Assembly: GCF_028204155.1 (NCBI RefSeq)
Contig: NZ_JAQLOI010000003.1
Span: forward strand, 186,001 to 250,000
From: Vibrio algarum
Lineage (GTDB): Bacteria; Pseudomonadota; Gammaproteobacteria; Enterobacterales; Vibrionaceae
Direction of reading: 5' to 3'
DNA: 64,000 nucleotides
In this document: one piece after another, positions 62,210-64,000 of the stretch
Position numbering within the stretch: position 1 is the first letter of the stretch
How the letters are laid out: every line of letters begins with the position of its first letter
Notes under the pieces: model-generated
Told to the model about the DNA's origin: nothing
Seen by the model: the letters and a program-made list of their open reading frames with translations, nothing else
Database searches by the model: none
Made by a program: the position numbers and the translations under genes

Positions 62210-63292
62210 TTATTGATTTCTTATGGTTAGCTTGCTGGCACTGTCACCGTCACGAAGGTAGTTTGAACCACTTACCACCACATAATCACCACTGTTCATC
62301 GCTCCAGTGATACAGGCTTGATAAGCATCCAACGAAGTAAGCTCTACGGGTATTTGGGCCACTTTTTCCTCTCTTACTAGGTTGACGAACATGGTCTCTT
62401 TTTGCCCAACAATGGCGGAATAAGGTACGCAATATGAGGCATCAGAATCGCCGTTCTGGGTTCTCACCGTCACTGATTTTCCGGGAAATACCGACTCATT
62501 CTGGTAATCAAGTGCATACGTCACTGCATAAGTTTGTTTTATTAGGTGTGGCATTGGGGAAATTTCAATCACGCGTGCATCGAGAAATTCACTCGAGTCA
62601 TACCAAGATACTGAGCCATGTTGACCTATTTTGAATAACTCAATCAGATTTTCGGGTACATCTACTTCAACTTCTAATTGTTTATTGTCTTGCAGTGTTA
62701 TAACTGGAATGCCAGGGAGTGCTTGCTCATATTGTTCAAACTCTATGCTGGCAACCACGCCATCAAAAGCAGCCCGAAGCTCTGTGTATTTGAGCATGTC
62801 ATTCGCTCGTTGAATATTTTTATCCACGACTTTTATTGCGGACAAAGAACGCTCGTATCCACTGATTGCTCGGTCGAGATTAACGCTAGCAATAGCATCA
62901 TCTTTCGTCGCTTGCTTTACTCGTCTTAGCTCTGAATTTGCTAATTTATGCGCCGACAGAGCTTCTAACTTTCTCGCCTGTAACTCTTCTAAAGTCACTT
63001 GATAATCATGCGGGTCTAGACGAGCGATTAACTGACCTTTTACGACTTCTTGCCCCGTTTTTACCAATATTTGATCTATTGTTCCCGGGACACGAAAAGC
63101 CAATCCAGCCTGCTCATGAGAGTAAACTGTACCGTTGAAGGTTTTCGTCATTAATGCGTTAGGGTTTTGAAGTTGGACAACTTGCAGGGTCCGGTATTCA
63201 GGGGCGTTGTTGGCGGTCACTTGCGCTTGATTGCAACCAATAAGCGATACAGCGCTGACCGAGCAAATAATTAAATGGGATAACTTGTTCAT
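62210..63292 (-). CDS. RND periplasmic adaptor (MFP) lipoprotein
   Basis: Membrane-fusion protein of 360 residues. Lipobox VSLIGCNQAQ (Cys20), then the first half-lipoyl segment GLAFRVPGTIDQILVKTGQE, helical hairpin (about residues 95-165), and ELRAAFDGVVASIEFEQYEQ for the second half-lipoyl; beta-barrel and membrane-proximal parts follow. It heads the efflux operon. Confidence 0.92.
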   Translation of the reverse strand: MNKLSHLIICSVSAVSLIGCNQAQVTANNAPEYRTLQVVQLQNPNALMTKTFNGTVYSHEQAGLAFRVPGTIDQILVKTGQEVVKGQLIARLDPHDYQVTLEELQARKLEALSAHKLANSELRRVKQATKDDAIASVNLDRAISGYERSLSAIKVVDKNIQRANDMLKYTELRAAFDGVVASIEFEQYEQALPGIPVITLQDNKQLEVEVDVPENLIELFKIGQHGSVSWYDSSEFLDARVIEISPMPHLIKQTYAVTYALDYQNESVFPGKSVTVRTQNGDSDASYCVPYSAIVGQKETMFVNLVREEKVAQIPVELTSLDAYQACITGAMNSGDYVVVSGSNYLRDGDSASKLTIRNQ

Positions 63293-63409
63293 AAAATAGC
63301 TCCTTTAGTTGCGAGCTATTCTAATCACTAATCAATTATGGATAATCCTTCATCTGCAAGTCTTACTGTCACGTTTATTGAGACAATTGAGTGTATTTAG
63401 GCACTTGTT

Positions 63410-63999
63410 CTAATAGTTTTTAGGTACTTCTTCCAATAGATAATCGATAAGAGTTTTCGTTGCTAGATTAAGTGTCTTAGGCTGGTTATAGAGTATGTAA
63501 CCGTGCTCTTCTATCACAGATGATTGACTCAATATTTGCACTAACCTGCCATCAGCTATTTCATCTGCAACCAAAATTTTAGGTAAAAACGCAATTCCTC
63601 TACCTGAAATAGTCGCACTTTTCAAAAACGCAACACTGTTAGAGACCAACTTTGAATTAACGGTAATGCTAGTATGCTCGAAATGCCACCGTTTATCGAC
63701 TTCACCCGTTGGCCATCGCAGACATATAGCATGATGATTCGTTAGCTCCTCAACACAAGAAGGCTGACCGAATTTGTCAATATAACTCTGCGAAGTAACC
63801 AAACATCGGTCGAGCTGTATAAGCTTACGAGCAACCAAGTCTGAATCGATAAGCTCACCACCATGAAAAGAGATATCCAAACCCTGGTTGTGCATATCAA
63901 TAAAGCCGTTACTTATCACCCGAACATCAAGCTCAACATCAGGATAGCGATCAAGAAAACTAAATAGAATTGGTTGAAGAATATCATGGGTTTCTGAGA
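63410..63999 (-). CDS. LysR-family regulator, partial at right edge
   Basis: The frame is open to the right edge of the window, and only the C-terminal effector-binding domain is inside: DILQPILFSFLDRYPDVELD, VRVISNGFIDMHNQGLDISF, LVTSQSYIDKFGQP, and SGRGIAFLPKILVADEIADG. This is the two-lobed LysR substrate domain; the HTH lies beyond the window. It is on the same strand as the efflux operon, 117 bases upstream of the adaptor, and is probably its regulator (inference). Confidence 0.85.
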   Translation of the reverse strand, partial: SETHDILQPILFSFLDRYPDVELDVRVISNGFIDMHNQGLDISFHGGELIDSDLVARKLIQLDRCLVTSQSYIDKFGQPSCVEELTNHHAICLRWPTGEVDKRWHFEHTSITVNSKLVSNSVAFLKSATISGRGIAFLPKILVADEIADGRLVQILSQSSVIEEHGYILYNQPKTLNLATKTLIDYLLEEVPKNY

Positions 64000-64000
64000 C

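Overview
The window looks like a chromosomal segment of a marine gammaproteobacterium, most likely Vibrionaceae. That is inferred from the AT-rich base use, the type of genes (C_GCAxxG_C_C protein, LytTR-DUF3021 pair, AcnB, VCBS adhesin remnant, RND pump) and familiar vibrio-like protein sequences; no rRNA or other species marker is present. I saw no tRNA, rRNA or CRISPR array.

Left part (1-12.5 kb): an accessory patchwork. It holds a DUF1499 lipoprotein, an autoinhibited Fic protein with its own iterated operator, a decayed VCBS adhesin, a PurA-like enzyme divergent from a LysR regulator, a complete IS1111-type IS110 element with a structured non-coding 3' end, a secreted ricin-B-like protein, and a glyA-lpd pair behind a perfect 16-bp palindrome. 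Next come a dead group II intron 3' end (domain V and VI plus maturase tail) and a dead IS3 orfB.

12.7-21 kb: a self-contained tricarboxylate module: TctC-TctB-TctA transporter, an AcnB-type aconitase, and a CitA/CitB-like two-component system. The kinase gene is interrupted by a T7 homopolymer frameshift upstream of the predicted GTG start.

21-34.5 kb: mixed small operons: membrane proteins, an AraC regulator with an N-terminal membrane domain, an SDR, LytTR-DUF3021, a YjjU-like patatin, an NmrA-like oxidoreductase with divergent LysR, a metzincin-like lipoprotein, and BenE divergent from an XRE-cupin regulator with two 16-bp operators between them. Several genes here are broken at short homopolymers.

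34.6-57 kb: one long minus-strand operon for anaerobic cobalamin synthesis, headed by a cobalamin riboswitch. In transcription order: a CbiK cobaltochelatase with a signal peptide, an ABC-2 exporter (ATPase, permease), a FecCD-type importer (permease, ATPase, binding protein), cbiD, cbiC (broken by a 2-nt loss in a GC repeat), cbiET, cbiL, cbiG fused to a [2Fe-2S] domain, cbiH, cbiF, cobA-hemD, cbiB, cobD, cobU, an archaeal/cyanobacterial-type cobT, cbiP, cbiA, a phosphatase, cobC and cobS. cbiJ, an adenosyltransferase and a recognisable cobalt transporter are absent. The order exporter + secreted chelatase + importer suggests that cobalt is inserted into sirohydrochlorin in the periplasm and the product re-imported; this is the most interesting hypothesis in the window.

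57.5-64 kb: a minus-strand RND efflux operon (adaptor, pump, outer-membrane channel) closed by a good terminator, with a LysR gene running off the right edge.

Broken reading frames at short homopolymers or dinucleotide runs recur across the window (about 2.45, 18.77, 23.62, 33.43, 34.40 and 50.0 kb). They may be real decay, phase-variable tracts or assembly indels.
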